NCBI RefSeq assembly: GCF_045679555.1
Contig: NC_092120.1
Span: 11,591,805 to 11,655,804, forward strand
Reading direction: 5' to 3'
Length of the DNA: 64,000 nucleotides
From: Salvelinus alpinus
Taxonomy: Eukaryota; Chordata; Actinopteri; Salmoniformes; Salmonidae
Position numbers and translations under genes: made by a program. Shown here piece by piece: positions 18,345 to 28,905 of this stretch; the stretch's first letter is position 1; every line of letters starts with the position of its first letter. The notes beneath the pieces are model-generated. The model did no database searches and was not told where the DNA came from. It saw only the letters and a list, made by a program, of their open reading frames with translations.

Positions 18345-18489
18345 ACAGGTATAATTGTGAATCAATCAAAGTTTAATCATGAAGCCCTTTAACATCATCA
18401 ATTGTCACACAACGGTAAAGGAAAACTCCCAAAGAAAGAAAAAACTTTGAGAGGAACTAGACTCAGAGGGAAGGCCTATAGTCGCCTGG
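18345..18489 (-). repeat. Segment A, first copy (antisense LINE 3' region)
   Basis: Runs from AACAGGTATAATTGTGAATC to GGCCTATAGTCGCCTG and recurs at 18919-19063. Its second half (GGTAAAGGAAAACTCCC, GAGAGGAACTAGACTCAGAG, TCGCCTGGCTGTACC) is a degraded reverse complement of the LINE 3' region at 61716-61825 (CGGCACAGCCAGAAGAGG, GGGAGTTTTTCCTAGCCACC). It is therefore probably an old antisense LINE 3' end. Confidence 0.6.
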
Positions 18490-18861
18490 CTGTACCAGGT
18501 AGAAGTTAAAGGGATACCGTGACATTTTGGAATTTTACTTCCCCAGAGTCAGATGAACACGTGGATACCATTTGTATGTCTCTGCGTGTAGTATGAAGGA
18601 ACTGAGCGGTAGTTTCGAGAGACAATGCTAACTAGCATTAGCGCAATGACTAGAAGTCTACAGGTACTGTAGCATTGCTAAAATGCCGGAATCTCGCAGT
18701 ATTTAAGAGTACATATTCCCATCTAGGCGGTTGTGACTAGATGGAGTACAGCTACGATCGGAAGTGACTGTTCATAGCAGGTTAGGAGAGCATTTTAGCT
18801 AACCCTAACCCCTTTCCTAACCTTAACATAATTATCCTAAACTGCCACGTTCATTTTGTCA

Positions 18862-19121
18862 AACAGTATGTTGTATCAGAATCACACGCTACTGTATAGG
18901 TCTTCATTCATAACATTTAACAGGTATAATTGTGAATCAATCAAAGTTTAATCATGAAGCCCTTTAACATCATCAATTGTCACACAACGGTAAAGGAAAA
19001 CTCCCAAAGAAAGAAAAAACTTTGAGAGGAACTAGACTCAGAGGGAAGGCCTATAGTCGCCTGACAGTATGTTGTATCAGAATCACACGCTACTGTATAG
19101 GTCTTCATTCATAACATTTAA
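18862..19121. repeat. B-A-B duplication
   Basis: Block B (about 58 bp, from ACAGTATGTTGTATCAG to CATTCATAACATTTAA) occurs at about 18862-18919 and again at 19064-19121. The second copy of segment A lies exactly between them. The copies appear identical by eye, implying a recent event or an assembly duplication. Confidence 0.8.
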
Positions 19122-19410
19122 TCAGGAACTAATTTAGACCTTGAAAACAGAACCTACAGAATAGGGTTTCCCAAACTCGGTAATCAAAGCTTGATGATGA
19201 GTTGGTTAATTGAAAACAAAACGTGCACCCAGGAGGGGTTACAGAGAGATCCTTGATGAAAACCTGCTCCAGGGCCCTCAGACAGACTTTGGGAAACCCT
19301 GCTGTAGAAAGCAATAAGCAGCATTGTAGTTGGTGACATCCATCCCTGCATTTATAAGCCTCTGTCACCATCTTCTGGTGGCTATCAGCATTACATCGGG
19401 GTGGGACTAC

Positions 19411-19618
19411 TGTACCTTTATATAACTAGGCAAGTCAGTTAAAAACACAATCTTATTTGCAATGACGGCCTTACACCGGCCAATCCCGGACGACGCTGGG
19501 CCAATTGTGCTCCGCCCTATGGGACTCCCAATCACGGCCGGATGTGATGCTGTCTGGATTAGAACCAGGTACTGCAGTGACTCTTCTTTCACTGAGATGC
19601 AGTGTTTTAGACCACTAC
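19411..19618 (-). mobile_element. tRNA-derived SINE, minus orientation
   Basis: The plus strand reads a 3' tail (AACTAGGCAAGTCAGTTAAA), a body (CGGCCAATCCCGGACGACGC, TATGGGACTCCCAATCACGG) and then a tRNA-like head with a B-box (GGTTCTAATCC on the minus strand). This is the structure of a salmonid tRNA-related SINE, nearly full length and diverged. No family name is asserted. Confidence 0.8.
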
Positions 19619-19639
19619 CTGTAGTTTAGCGCCCTCTTT

Positions 19640-20390
19640 GGTTTCAGTTGAAGTATTGACGACAGCACAGGAACCATCCTGACGCTCTGTCTACACGTTA
19701 ATAATCCTCGCTTGCGATATGGTTTTTGAAACTTTCATGTAACTGAGAAATAATTGTCATAAAACAACAGATACAATTACCACGCACCCTTAACACGATT
19801 CCCACATGTCCATCTTTACATGATAAGGGTTGTTTGTGAAAGAGAGGTGCCCATCTGTTCTAATTGGTCAATTCCATGCTACCAGAATGACACCGAGACT
19901 CAGATTGTTCACTTTAAAAGTAAGCCAAACAGGAACCATTGATTGTAAAGTTAAACAAACCATACAACTCTATACACAATGACACTTTAAACAATTTGCA
20001 CAGAACATTTTACAAAAATACATTTACTCAAAGAACAGTGCAGATGTACAATTTGGTAACAGAACGACGGTAAAATATCCCTCAGTTTTTTATGTGACCA
20101 CATTTTCCAAAAACTGCTAAATATCTACTCCGAATTAAGATTAAAAGATGTCTACAGAAAAAATGGGGTGGGTGTCAGCTATGATATGACACCTTAATTT
20201 TGAAAAAAATCGATTTTGGTTATTGAACTACAGTGAAGTAGATTAACAGAATGACATCATGGGTCCCTGATCTGTACTATACAGAAATGAATAATTGTCA
20301 TTATCTTCATGGTGATGTATCCTGAATAGGTACACAAAGGTAGAAAAATGTAATATCCTTATTTGCATGATTAGGAATTGTTTAGGTGAT
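19640..20390. other. Non-coding stretch
   Basis: AT-rich sequence with no recognised gene or repeat. Confidence 0.4.
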
Positions 20391-20587
20391 TCTGTATATA
20401 GCCCTGCTATTGTTATTTACTGCTGCTCTTTAATTATTTGTTATTCTTATCTCTTACTTTTATTTTGGGGGGGGGGGGGGGGGTCTTTTCTTCAAACTGC
20501 ATTGTTGGTTAAGGGCTTGTAAGTAAGCATTTCACTGTAAGGTCTACACCTGTTGTATTCGGCGCATGTGACAAATTTGATTTGATT
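20391..20587 (+). mobile_element. LINE 3' end
   Basis: It begins TGTATATAGCCCTGCTATTG, continues through a G homopolymer (about 20467-20483) and ACTGCATTGTTGGTTAAGGG, then GTAAGTAAGCATTTCACTG, and ends in a TTTGATTTGA tail. I recognise this as a recurrent salmonid non-LTR 3' UTR. Related tails are at 21951-22122 and 43391-43765. It abuts a 5'-truncated Tc1. Confidence 0.75.
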
Positions 20588-21947
20588 TGAGACACAACAT
20601 TGAGCTCAGGTGCATCCTGTTTCCATTGATCATCCTTGAGATGTTTCTACAACTTGATTGGATTCCACCTGTGGTAAACTCAATTGATTGGACATGATTT
20701 GGAAAGGCACACACCTGTCTATATAAGGTCCCACATTTGACAGTGCATGTCAGAGCAAAAAAGTCATGTTGTCGAAGGAATGGTCTGTAGAGCTCCAAGA
20801 CAGGATTTTGTCAAGGCACGCATCTGGGGAAAGGTACCAAAATATTTCTGCAGCATTGAAGGTCGCCAAGAACAGTGTCCTCCATCATTCTTAAATGGAA
20901 GAAGTTTGGAACCACAAAGACTCTTCCTAGAGCTGGCTGCCCGGCCAAACTGAGCAATCGGGGGAGAAGGGCCTTGGTCAGGGAGGTGACCAAGAACCCC
21001 GAGGTTCACTCTGACAGAGCTCCAGAGTTCCTCTGTGGAGATGGTTGTCCTTATGGACGTTTCTCCCATCTCGACAGCACTCCACCAATCAGGCCTTTAT
21101 GGTAGTGTCCAGACGGAAGCCACTCCTCAGTAAAAGACACATGACAGCCCGCTTGGAGTTTGCCATTGGCCCCTAAAGGACTCTCAGACCTTGAGAAACA
21201 AGATTCTCTGGTCTGATGAAACCAAGATTGAACTCTTTGGCCTGAATGCCAAGTGTCACATCTGGAGGAAACCTGGCACCATCCCTACGGTGAAGCACAG
21301 TGTGGCAGCGTCATGCTATGGGGATGTTTTTCAGCGGCAGGGACTGGGAGACTAGTCAGGATTGAGGGAAAGATGAACAGAGCAAATTACAGAGAGATCC
21401 TTGATGAAAACCTGCTCCAAGGCGCTCCGGAGCTCAGACAGGGGTGAAGGTTCACCTTCCAACAGGACAATGACCGTAAGCATACATTCAAGACAACGCA
21501 GGAGTGGCTTCGGGACAAGTCTCTGAATGTCCTTGAGCTGCCCAGCCAGAGCCTGGACTTGAACCAGATCGAACATCTCTGGAGTGACCTGAAAATAGCT
21601 GTACAGCGACACTCCCCATCCAACCTGACAGAACTTGAAAGGATCTGCAGAAAATAATTGGAGAAACTCTCTAAATGCAGGTGTGCCAAGCTTGTAGCGT
21701 CATACCCAAGAAGACTTGAGGCTGTAATTACTGCCAAAGGTGCTTCAACAAAGTACTGAGTAAATGGTCTGAATACTTATGTAAATGTGATATTTCTGTT
21801 TTTCTTGTTTTTGAAAAACAGTTTTTGCTTTATCATTTTGTGGTACTATGTGTAGATTGAGGGGGAAAAAACTATTTAATACATTTTTGAGTAAGGCTGT
21901 AACAAATGTTGAAAAAGTCAAGGGGACTGAACATTCCGCATGCATTG
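20588..21947 (+). mobile_element. Tc1-like transposon, 5' truncated, defective
   Basis: Plus-strand copy of the same family as 8329-9487 and 41910-43390. The left terminal repeat is missing; the element starts at TTGAGCTCAGGTGCATCC. The right end at 21947 is followed by TA. The transposase starts at about 20747 (MSEQKSHVVEGMVCRAPRQD) and breaks into several frames: DNA-binding part in the frame at 20875-21105, [19 protein letters not shown] near 21320-21380, and a stop-bearing C-terminus that ends near 21759. Frameshifts and stops make it a pseudogene. Confidence 0.9.
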
Positions 21948-21950
21948 TAG

Positions 21951-22122
21951 CCATTTTATTTTTACTCTCTATTGTTATTCACTATGTATTTATTCCTCGT
22001 ATCACTATTTCAAAAAAATCTTTATCTTTAACTCTGCATTGTTGGAAAATGACCCAGGAGTAAGCATTTCCATGTTATTCTGCACCTGTTTATGAAGCAT
22101 GTGACAAATAAAACATGAACAT
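21951..22122 (+). mobile_element. LINE 3' end fragment
   Basis: Contains ACTCTGCATTGTTGGAAAAT, AGTAAGCATTTCC and GAAGCATGTGACAAATAAAA. This is a diverged version of the tail at 43660-43765. It lies immediately right of the Tc1 end. Confidence 0.7.
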
Positions 22123-22389
22123 TTTATTTGACGTTCTCTCTCCACTCCTATTGGCGCCTTCTCCTCTCTCCCTTTTCTCCTCAGTCTGCATGACAGTAAG
22201 GGATATAGCCTCCCCCAATGTTGAGCCCTAACCTTAACCTTTCAGGGTTGGGTGCCTAACCTTCTCTGCTGGCCGGTTTTCCCTGCGCATGGTTCTGGGT
22301 TCCTCATTCTGCCTGTCACGGAGCGGAGTGCCATCTCCCAGGGGTTCATGCATTTTCATTGGACAGTGAATCTACCACTTTGAGCTCTG

Positions 22390-22735
22390 TTCCGAACCCT
22401 AACCTTAAGCCCCTAACCCTAATTGTAACCCTAAAGGACCGGTGAAATGTCCCCACTTGTTTGAATTTCTGTCCCCACAAGGGTAGTAAAACCCAAAACA
22501 CGTACACACACACAAAGCTATGTCTTACTATACTTGTGAAGACGTTTTGGGAACCAACAATAACAAATGATTCTCATTCAAAATCCTATTTTCTGTAACC
22601 CCTAAACTTAACCCCTAAGCCTAAAATAGCCTTTTTACAAGTGAGGACTGGCAAAATGTCCTCACTTCTGAGTTTTAGTTGGTTTAGTATTCTTGTGAGG
22701 ACTTCTGGTACTCACAAATATAGTAAAACATGTAC
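22390..22735. repeat. Relative of the GTGGGGACC-type TIR element
   Basis: Contains short CCTAACCCTAATTGTAACCC-type words, TGTCCCCACTTGTTTG, GTCCCCACAAGGGTAGTAAA, TAAGCCTAAAATAGCC and TATTCTTGTGAGGACTTCTG, with short CA runs. These match the flank architecture of 553-2381 without the large minisatellite expansion. The boundaries are uncertain. Confidence 0.55.
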
Positions 22736-22741
22736 ACAGAA

Positions 22742-23748
22742 CAGTGGCAGTCGGTTCTGTTTAAGATGAGGGAGAACATTTTTCTTTTTATCAGCATGGC
22801 CTTATTTCTATAACATATTAGATGACTGTCATTTATATTCCATTCACCCAGCTCAATATAACATCGATAGGTTTAGGCTACTACATTACATTTTCCCTAT
22901 GAGGTTGCTACAACCTAACCTATGAATGAAAGTTTACAACCTAGGTGCACAGAACGAGAGAAATAGTTGAGTAATCAAGTTGACCAAGTGAAACTGGGGT
23001 AACGCGTTTGTAAACCTGCCACAATCAGGCAGTACAGTGTACAGCAAGCAGCTCAGCAGTTACACTGGCAGGCCCCGGTGGCAATACATTTATAAAACCA
23101 AAAGCTTACCTCGACTTGGAAGAGTTTCAGTGTTGGATAGCCATAGCCAGCTAGCTAACATAGAATCTCCCTCATTGAGCCGGGTGTTTGAGTAGGCTAA
23201 ACTAGCTAAGTGAAAAAAATATATAACTAAATATAGCTAGCTCTCTCTCTCTCCCTTGCCTTTACTTCATTTTTTAAGAAATGTATTTGTTCAAAATTGT
23301 TCAACTATTGTCTCTCTCTTTGAGTCAACTACTCACCACATTTTATGCACTGCAGTGCTAGCTAGTTGTAGATTATGCTTTCAGTACTAGATTCATTTTC
23401 TGATCCTTTGATTGGGTTGACAACATGTCAGTTCCTGCTGCAAGAGTTCTGATAGGTTGGAGGACGTCCTCCGGAAGTTGTCATAATTACTGTGTAAGTC
23501 TATGGAATGGGGTGAGAACCATGAGCCTAGTAGATTTTTTATTGAAGTCAATGTACCCAGAGTAGGATGGAAACTATCTGTCCTCCGGCTACACCTGGTG
23601 TTACCCCAGAGAGTGCTGTTGAGGCTACTGTAGACCTTCATTACAAAACAGTGTGTTTTAATTAATTCTTTGGTGACGTGATATTGTTTATTTTTAAGGA
23701 AATTCACTGAGGATGGTCCTCCCCTTCCTCCTCTGATGAGCCTCCACT
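22742..23748. mobile_element. About 1-kb non-autonomous repeat with CAGTGG ends
   Basis: The left edge is CAGTGGCAGTCGG and the right edge is the inverse, CCTCCACTG, so the terminal inverted repeat is very short. The body (AGCTAGCTAACATAGAATC, GGACGTCCTCCGGAAGTTGT, CCAGAGAGTGCTGTTGAGGC) I recognise as a frequent salmonid interspersed repeat. No transposase is encoded. The right end touches the CA tract at 23750. Assignment to hAT-like or another class is open. Confidence 0.5.
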
Positions 23749-23749
23749 G

Positions 23750-23892
<143 letters not shown>

Positions 23893-24500
23893 ATTACATC
23901 CTTATCCCTCCCCTGGACATTCAGATAGGGAGGTGAGTGGGAAATTGCATAGACAGCAAAGCACTTCGGGGTCCTCCAAAACGCTCTAATCAAATGACGA
24001 TGGATTTTGTGTAGTTCATTGTAGAAGCACAATTAATTATGCATGACAGCGGCTTGACGGGCATTTCATTTCCTTACATGTCCCCCCATAAGCCTGATCA
24101 AATCAAGTTAATGTCCCTCCCTCCACCCAAGGTTGGACTATCCTTAGTAGGAGGGGAGATTTTATACAGGGTGTTTGGGGTCTTGTATGACATTTCATCA
24201 TCATTATAACTCTTGTAATGCAGTGCTCCCCTCTATTTATGTCCTATCACACCTTGTTGTCTGGAGAATCTGTGGGTGATTTCTGTACCTGCCATAAAGT
24301 GAGAGGAGAATCTGGCATGATGGAACCAACATTTAATTGATGGGGAAAGTAAGTTCCACAACCTTAGAATAGGAGACCATAACTATTGAATAGATAATAT
24401 TTATAATACATTGTATATTTAACAATGTTGAATTGATTTTGTGTCAAAATGACCACAGTTGTTTACCAACAAAAATGTAAAACCTGAACCATGGGGTCTC

Positions 24501-24576
24501 CTGGAGAGCTACCCTCCTGCAGGTTTTTACTCCAACCCCAGCTGGAGTGAAAACCTACAGGACAGTAGCTCTCCAG
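24501..24576. mobile_element. Hairpin MITE-like element
   Basis: Arms of 33 bp at 24501-24533 and 24544-24576 are reverse complements with four mismatches and a 10-bp loop. The arms contain CTGGAGAGCTAC and GTAGCTCTCCAG, known to recur in teleost genomes as a small inverted-repeat element. Flanking words such as GGTTGGAGAGCCCTG belong to the same element. Confidence 0.75.
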
Positions 24577-24599
24577 GAACAGGGTTGGAGAGCCCTGCC

Positions 24600-25755
24600 G
24601 TAAACTGATTTAAACCCTGAGTGTAACAATCAGCTTACTATACTGTGACAGGTTAGGAACCGACCGTGTTTCCCAGGGGACCCTAATTAGTGGCGGACAT
24701 CTGAAACATATACAAGCACCCTTTAGACCTGCAGAGGTGAGCGCTTTTGTCCTGAAGGTCCTGTGTATTATTTGACAACAACCATTTTCTGATCATGCTG
24801 TTTTGAGGAAGTGTTTCAGGTGTGGTTGAGAGTTTGCTGATGAGGTTTATTTGTTTATTTGGTTCAGTGTTTATTCAAGTCTGACAACATGTAAAAGTAT
24901 ATTGTGTAAAGTTATATCACTGCCATAATGTATTTATAAATGGGCCTAGAACCTGTGACTTTGAACAGATGTTATGCAATCGAGCACAAAAAGGTAGAAA
25001 GGTTGGAGTCTATTTTTCTTCAATTCATGCTTCTTTCAAATCAGTACTCACCAAGAAAATGTGACAAGGAAATGATTATTGCACACTATTTGGACATGGC
25101 CAGACCTTGTTCCTGCAGATATAGGCCTAGCACATTATAAGTAGCTTGACTTCACCTCTAGCTGTACAGGGCCGTTGGATAAACTATAGGTCATCACACC
25201 ATAAACCGCAGCCTCTCAGTGCGGTGAACAGTCTGTCTCCCACATTGTAATGCAAGCCTGTCCTCCATCCCAGACGCTTTAAACGACCGACCACTAAAAG
25301 AACAGAGAAAAAAAAGGAAAATGCTAAATTGATGGAAATGACATTAGATTCGTCTCGCGCCCCTCCGTGTGTAAATTATACCGTGATGCTCTAAAATGGA
25401 CTCTCCGGCCCAAGTGCTCCTTCCAATTTGTTTGTCCATACCTCACCGTGGTTCGCCTGCCCTTCCCCTATCCCTTTAATCCAATCAGCGTCCTACTGGA
25501 TGTTATTTATTTGTTTATTTATTTATTTCAAAGGATGTAACTGATTCTTATCAGGGGTAGAAGTGGGCCCCTTCCTCCTGGTGAAACGGTGACTAACGTC
25601 CTGTGATCGATCCCTCGGTTTGTCTGCTTCTGCGCTGATGGTTATGGCGCTGGAGCGAGAGAGATGCAGGGGATATGTTGTGTGTTCAGAAGGAGACAGA
25701 CGGGTTGTCATAGTGCATGTTTAGTGTGTTTATGCGGTGGGAGATAGAGATATAC
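24600..25755. other. Non-coding stretch
   Basis: No gene was recognised. A short (TTTA)n run lies near 25505-25530. Confidence 0.4.
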
Positions 25756-26023
25756 CGTACCAGTCAAAAGTTTGGACACACCGACTCATTAAAAATGTTC
25801 TACATTGTAGAATCATAGTGCAGACATCAAAACTATGAAATAAAACATATGGAATCATGTATTAACCCAAAAAGTGTTTAAAAAAATCTAAATATATTTT
25901 TTATTTGAGATTCTTCAAAGTAGCCACACTTTGCCTGGATGACAGCTTTGCACACTCTTGGCATTCTCTCTACCAGCTTCAACTGGAATGCTTTTCCAAC
26001 AGCCTTGAAGGAGTTCCCACATA

Positions 26024-27370
26024 CAGTTGAAGTCGGAAGTTTACATACACTTATGTTGTAGTCCTAAAAAACTTGTTTTTCAACCAATCCACAAATGTCT
26101 TGTTAACAAACTAAAGTTTTGGCAAGTCGGTTAGGACATCTACCTTGTGCATGACACAAGTAATTTTTCCAAAAATTGTTTACAGACAGATTATTTCACT
26201 TATAATTCACTGTATCACAATTCCAGTGGGTCAGAAGTGTACATACTCTAAGTTGACTGTGCCTTTAAACAGCTTGGAAAATGATGTCATGGCTTTAGAA
26301 GCTTTGTATAGGCTAATTGACATCATTTGAGTCAATTGGAGGAGTACCTGTGGATGTATTTCAAGGCCTACCTTCAAACTCAGTGCCTCTTTGCTTGACA
26401 TCATAGTAAAATCAAAAGAAATCAGCCAAGACCTCAGAAAAACAGTGTAGACCTCCACAAGTCTGGTTCATCCTTGGGAGCAATTTCCAAACACCTGAAG
26501 GTACCACGTTCATCTGTGCAAACAATAGTACGCACGCAAGTATTAACACCATGGGACCACGCAGCCGTCATACCGCTCAGGAAGGAGACGCATTCTTTCT
26601 CCTCTCATAGAGATGAACGTACTTTGGTGTGAAAAGTGCAAATCAATCCCAGAACAACAGCAAAGGACCTTGTGAAGATGCTGGAGGAAACAGGTACAAA
26701 AGTATCTATATCCACAGTAAAACGAGTCCTATATCGACATGACCTGAATTGTTTCATGTTATGTGGTGTTAGTTTACGAGCTTTACTTTTATGTTCCATT
26801 TTTTGAGCGCGTTTGATTTATGTAGTGCTCTCATTTTTGGAACTATAATAAAAGTGCGCCTGTTCATTATACTCTGCTCTCCTGCACCTGACTTCGCCTC
26901 CAATACACCATTGACAAGATCGTACTTTTTGGAGAAATGTCCTCTGGTCTGATGAAACAAAAATAGAACTGTTTGAACAGTTTGAACATAATGACCATTG
27001 TTATGTTTGGAGAAAAAAGAGGGAGGCTTGCAAGCCGAAGAACAACATCCCAACCGTGAAGCACGGGGGTGGCAGCATCATTTTGTGGGGGTGCTTTGCT
27101 GCAGGAGGGACTGGTGCACTTCACAAAATAGATGGAATCATGAGGCAGGAAAGTTATGTGGATATATTGAAGCAACATCTCAAGACATCAGTCAGGAAGT
27201 TAAAGCTTGGTCGCAAATGGGTCTTCCAAATGGACAATGACCCCAAGCATATTTCTAAAGTTGTGGCAAAATGGCTTAAGGACAACAAGGTCAAGGTATT
27301 GGAGTGGCCATCACAAAGCCCTGACCTCAATCCTATAGAACATTTGTGGGCAGAACTGAAAAACCATGTG
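26024..27370 (+). mobile_element. Inner Tc1 of Sleeping Beauty-type family
   Basis: Begins CAGTTGAAGTCGGAAGTTTA right after TA at 26022-26023, matching the terminus of the salmonid Tc1 family used to reconstruct Sleeping Beauty. The inner direct-repeat motif (GTGGGTCAGAAGTGTACATA) is at about 26226. Transposase remnants on the plus strand include the DDE region in the frame at 27056-27439: [38 protein letters not shown] and [19 protein letters not shown]. An unrelated segment replaces the middle (about 26750-26909). The 3' end and right terminal repeat are missing, and the sequence joins the outer Tc1 at about 27371. Non-functional. Confidence 0.9.
26750..26909. mobile_element. Foreign segment inside the inner Tc1
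   Basis: Up to CGAGTCCTATATCGACATGA the sequence follows the Tc1. It then changes to unrelated DNA (TTGTTTCATGTTATGTGGTG ... CTCTCCTGCACCTGACTTCG) and returns to Tc1 at AGATCGTACTTTTTGGAGAA. About 130-150 bp of expected transposase sequence is absent. The insert shares CTCCTGC-CCTGACTTC with the reverse complement of 11036-11052 (repeat at 10821-11418), suggesting both derive from a common repeat class. Confidence 0.6.
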
Positions 27371-28125
27371 CACCAGCAAAGCACCCCCACATCATCACAC
27401 CTCCTCCTCCATGCTTCATGGTGGGACCCACACATGTAGAGATCATCCGTTCACCTACTCTGCGTCTCACAAAGACACGGCAGTTGGAACAAAAAATCGG
27501 ACATTTGGACTAATCAGACCAAAGGACAGATTTCCACCGGTCTAATATCCATTGCTCGTGTTTCTTGGCACAAGCAAGTTTCTTATTCTTATTGGTGTCC
27601 TTTAGTAGTGGTTTCTTTGCAGCAATTGGACCATGAAGCCCTGATTCACACAGTCTCCTCTGAACACTTGATGTTGAGATATGTCTATTACTTGAACTCT
27701 GTGAAGCATTTATTTGGGCTGCAATTTCTGAGGTTGGTAACTCTAATGAACGTATCCTCTGCAACAGAGTTAACTCTGGGTCTTCCTTTCCTGTGGCGGT
27801 ACTCATGAGATCCAGTTTCATCATGGTTTTTGATGGTTTTTGTGGCTGCACTTGCCGAAACTTTCAAAATTCTTGAAATGTTCCGCATTGACTGACCTTT
27901 ATGTCTTAACGTAATGATGGACTGTCATTTCTCTTTGCTTATTTGAGCTGTTCTTGCCATAATATGGACTTGGTCTTTTACCAAATAACATTCTGCATAC
28001 CTCCCCTACCATGTCACAACACAACTGAATGGCTCAACCGCATCAAGAAGGAAAGAAATTCCACAAATTAACTTTTAACAAGGCATACATGTTAATTAAT
28101 TGAAATGCATTCCAGGTGACTACCT

Positions 28126-28275
28126 CATTTTTTAAATGTAACCTTTATTTAACTAGACAAATCAGTTAAGAACAAATACTTATTTACAATGATGGCCTAC
28201 TGGGGAACAGTGGGTTAACTGCCTTGTTCAGGGGCAGAAGGACAGATTTTTACCTTGTCAGCTCGGGGACTGGTG
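28126..28275 (-). mobile_element. SINE, HpaI-like, 5' truncated
   Basis: The plus strand reads AACCTTTATTTAACTAGAC (tail), ATCAGTTAAGAACAAATACT, GTGGGTTAACTGCCTTGTTC (with a GTTAAC HpaI site) and GATTTTTACCTTGTCAGCTC. This fits the salmonid HpaI SINE in minus orientation. The tRNA-like head beyond CTCGGGGA is missing. It truncates the right end of the outer Tc1. Confidence 0.7.
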
Positions 28276-28905
28276 CCCGCATTTTAGATGAGAGAGACAC
28301 CTGGACCAACATGAAAAATGTTTGATGTGTTTCCATTTACACTTGGACACTAGCCAGTGTGTTCCAAGTGCAGTGTGTTGTTGGAGATAAGGATACATGT
28401 CCGTCTCATCAGTAGCCTAGCTGAATAGAGTGCATTTGAATCACCATCTCTCTGTACATGCAATGCATGGTCGGGAAAGGTGTGTTTTTGAGTCAGTTAA
28501 ACATGTCTTTCTATCAGCCACTGGGGGGTGCTCTAGGATTTCCCTCCTCTTACCCCAACAGTCTCAGCCAGTAGAGATGGGCTTTGTGTCAACAAGGGAG
28601 GATGGATACATGTATATTTAGAAGTGAAGGGTTGAGTTATGATTATGTTATGGGGAGATTTGACCTTTCACCCTAAAGATGACAATCAACAATTTCTTCA
28701 TTCTCAAGAGGGCAACTCAAAGAAACACTGAACATTCTTCAAATGTAACACTTGAACAAACCTGTGCATAGTACCGTGTTACATTCTAGTCAAAGGATAC
28801 AATGTAAATAATGTTGACTTTCCAAATAGAAGTTACTTAAATGATTTGTGAATGAACCGTAACTTGTTTACAATTATTTTTTTGAAGTGATGTTGTTTGA
28901 CTCTC

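Larger units (their letters stand above)
25760..28125 (-). mobile_element. Outer Tc1-like transposon, minus orientation, interrupted
   Basis: The left end (CCAGTCAAAAGTTTGGACAC) follows a TA. The left part runs to about 26021 and the element resumes at about 27371 (CACCAGCAAAGCACCCCC). From 27888 down to about 27510 the minus strand encodes transposase pieces: NISRILKVSASAATKTIKNH and [19 protein letters not shown] (helix-turn-helix and GRPR linker), then [17 protein letters not shown] and [15 protein letters not shown], the latter carrying the first catalytic Asp. The frame shifts several times. Part of the catalytic region was lost with the inner insertion, and the right terminus is replaced by a SINE at 28126. 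Non-functional. Confidence 0.85.
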
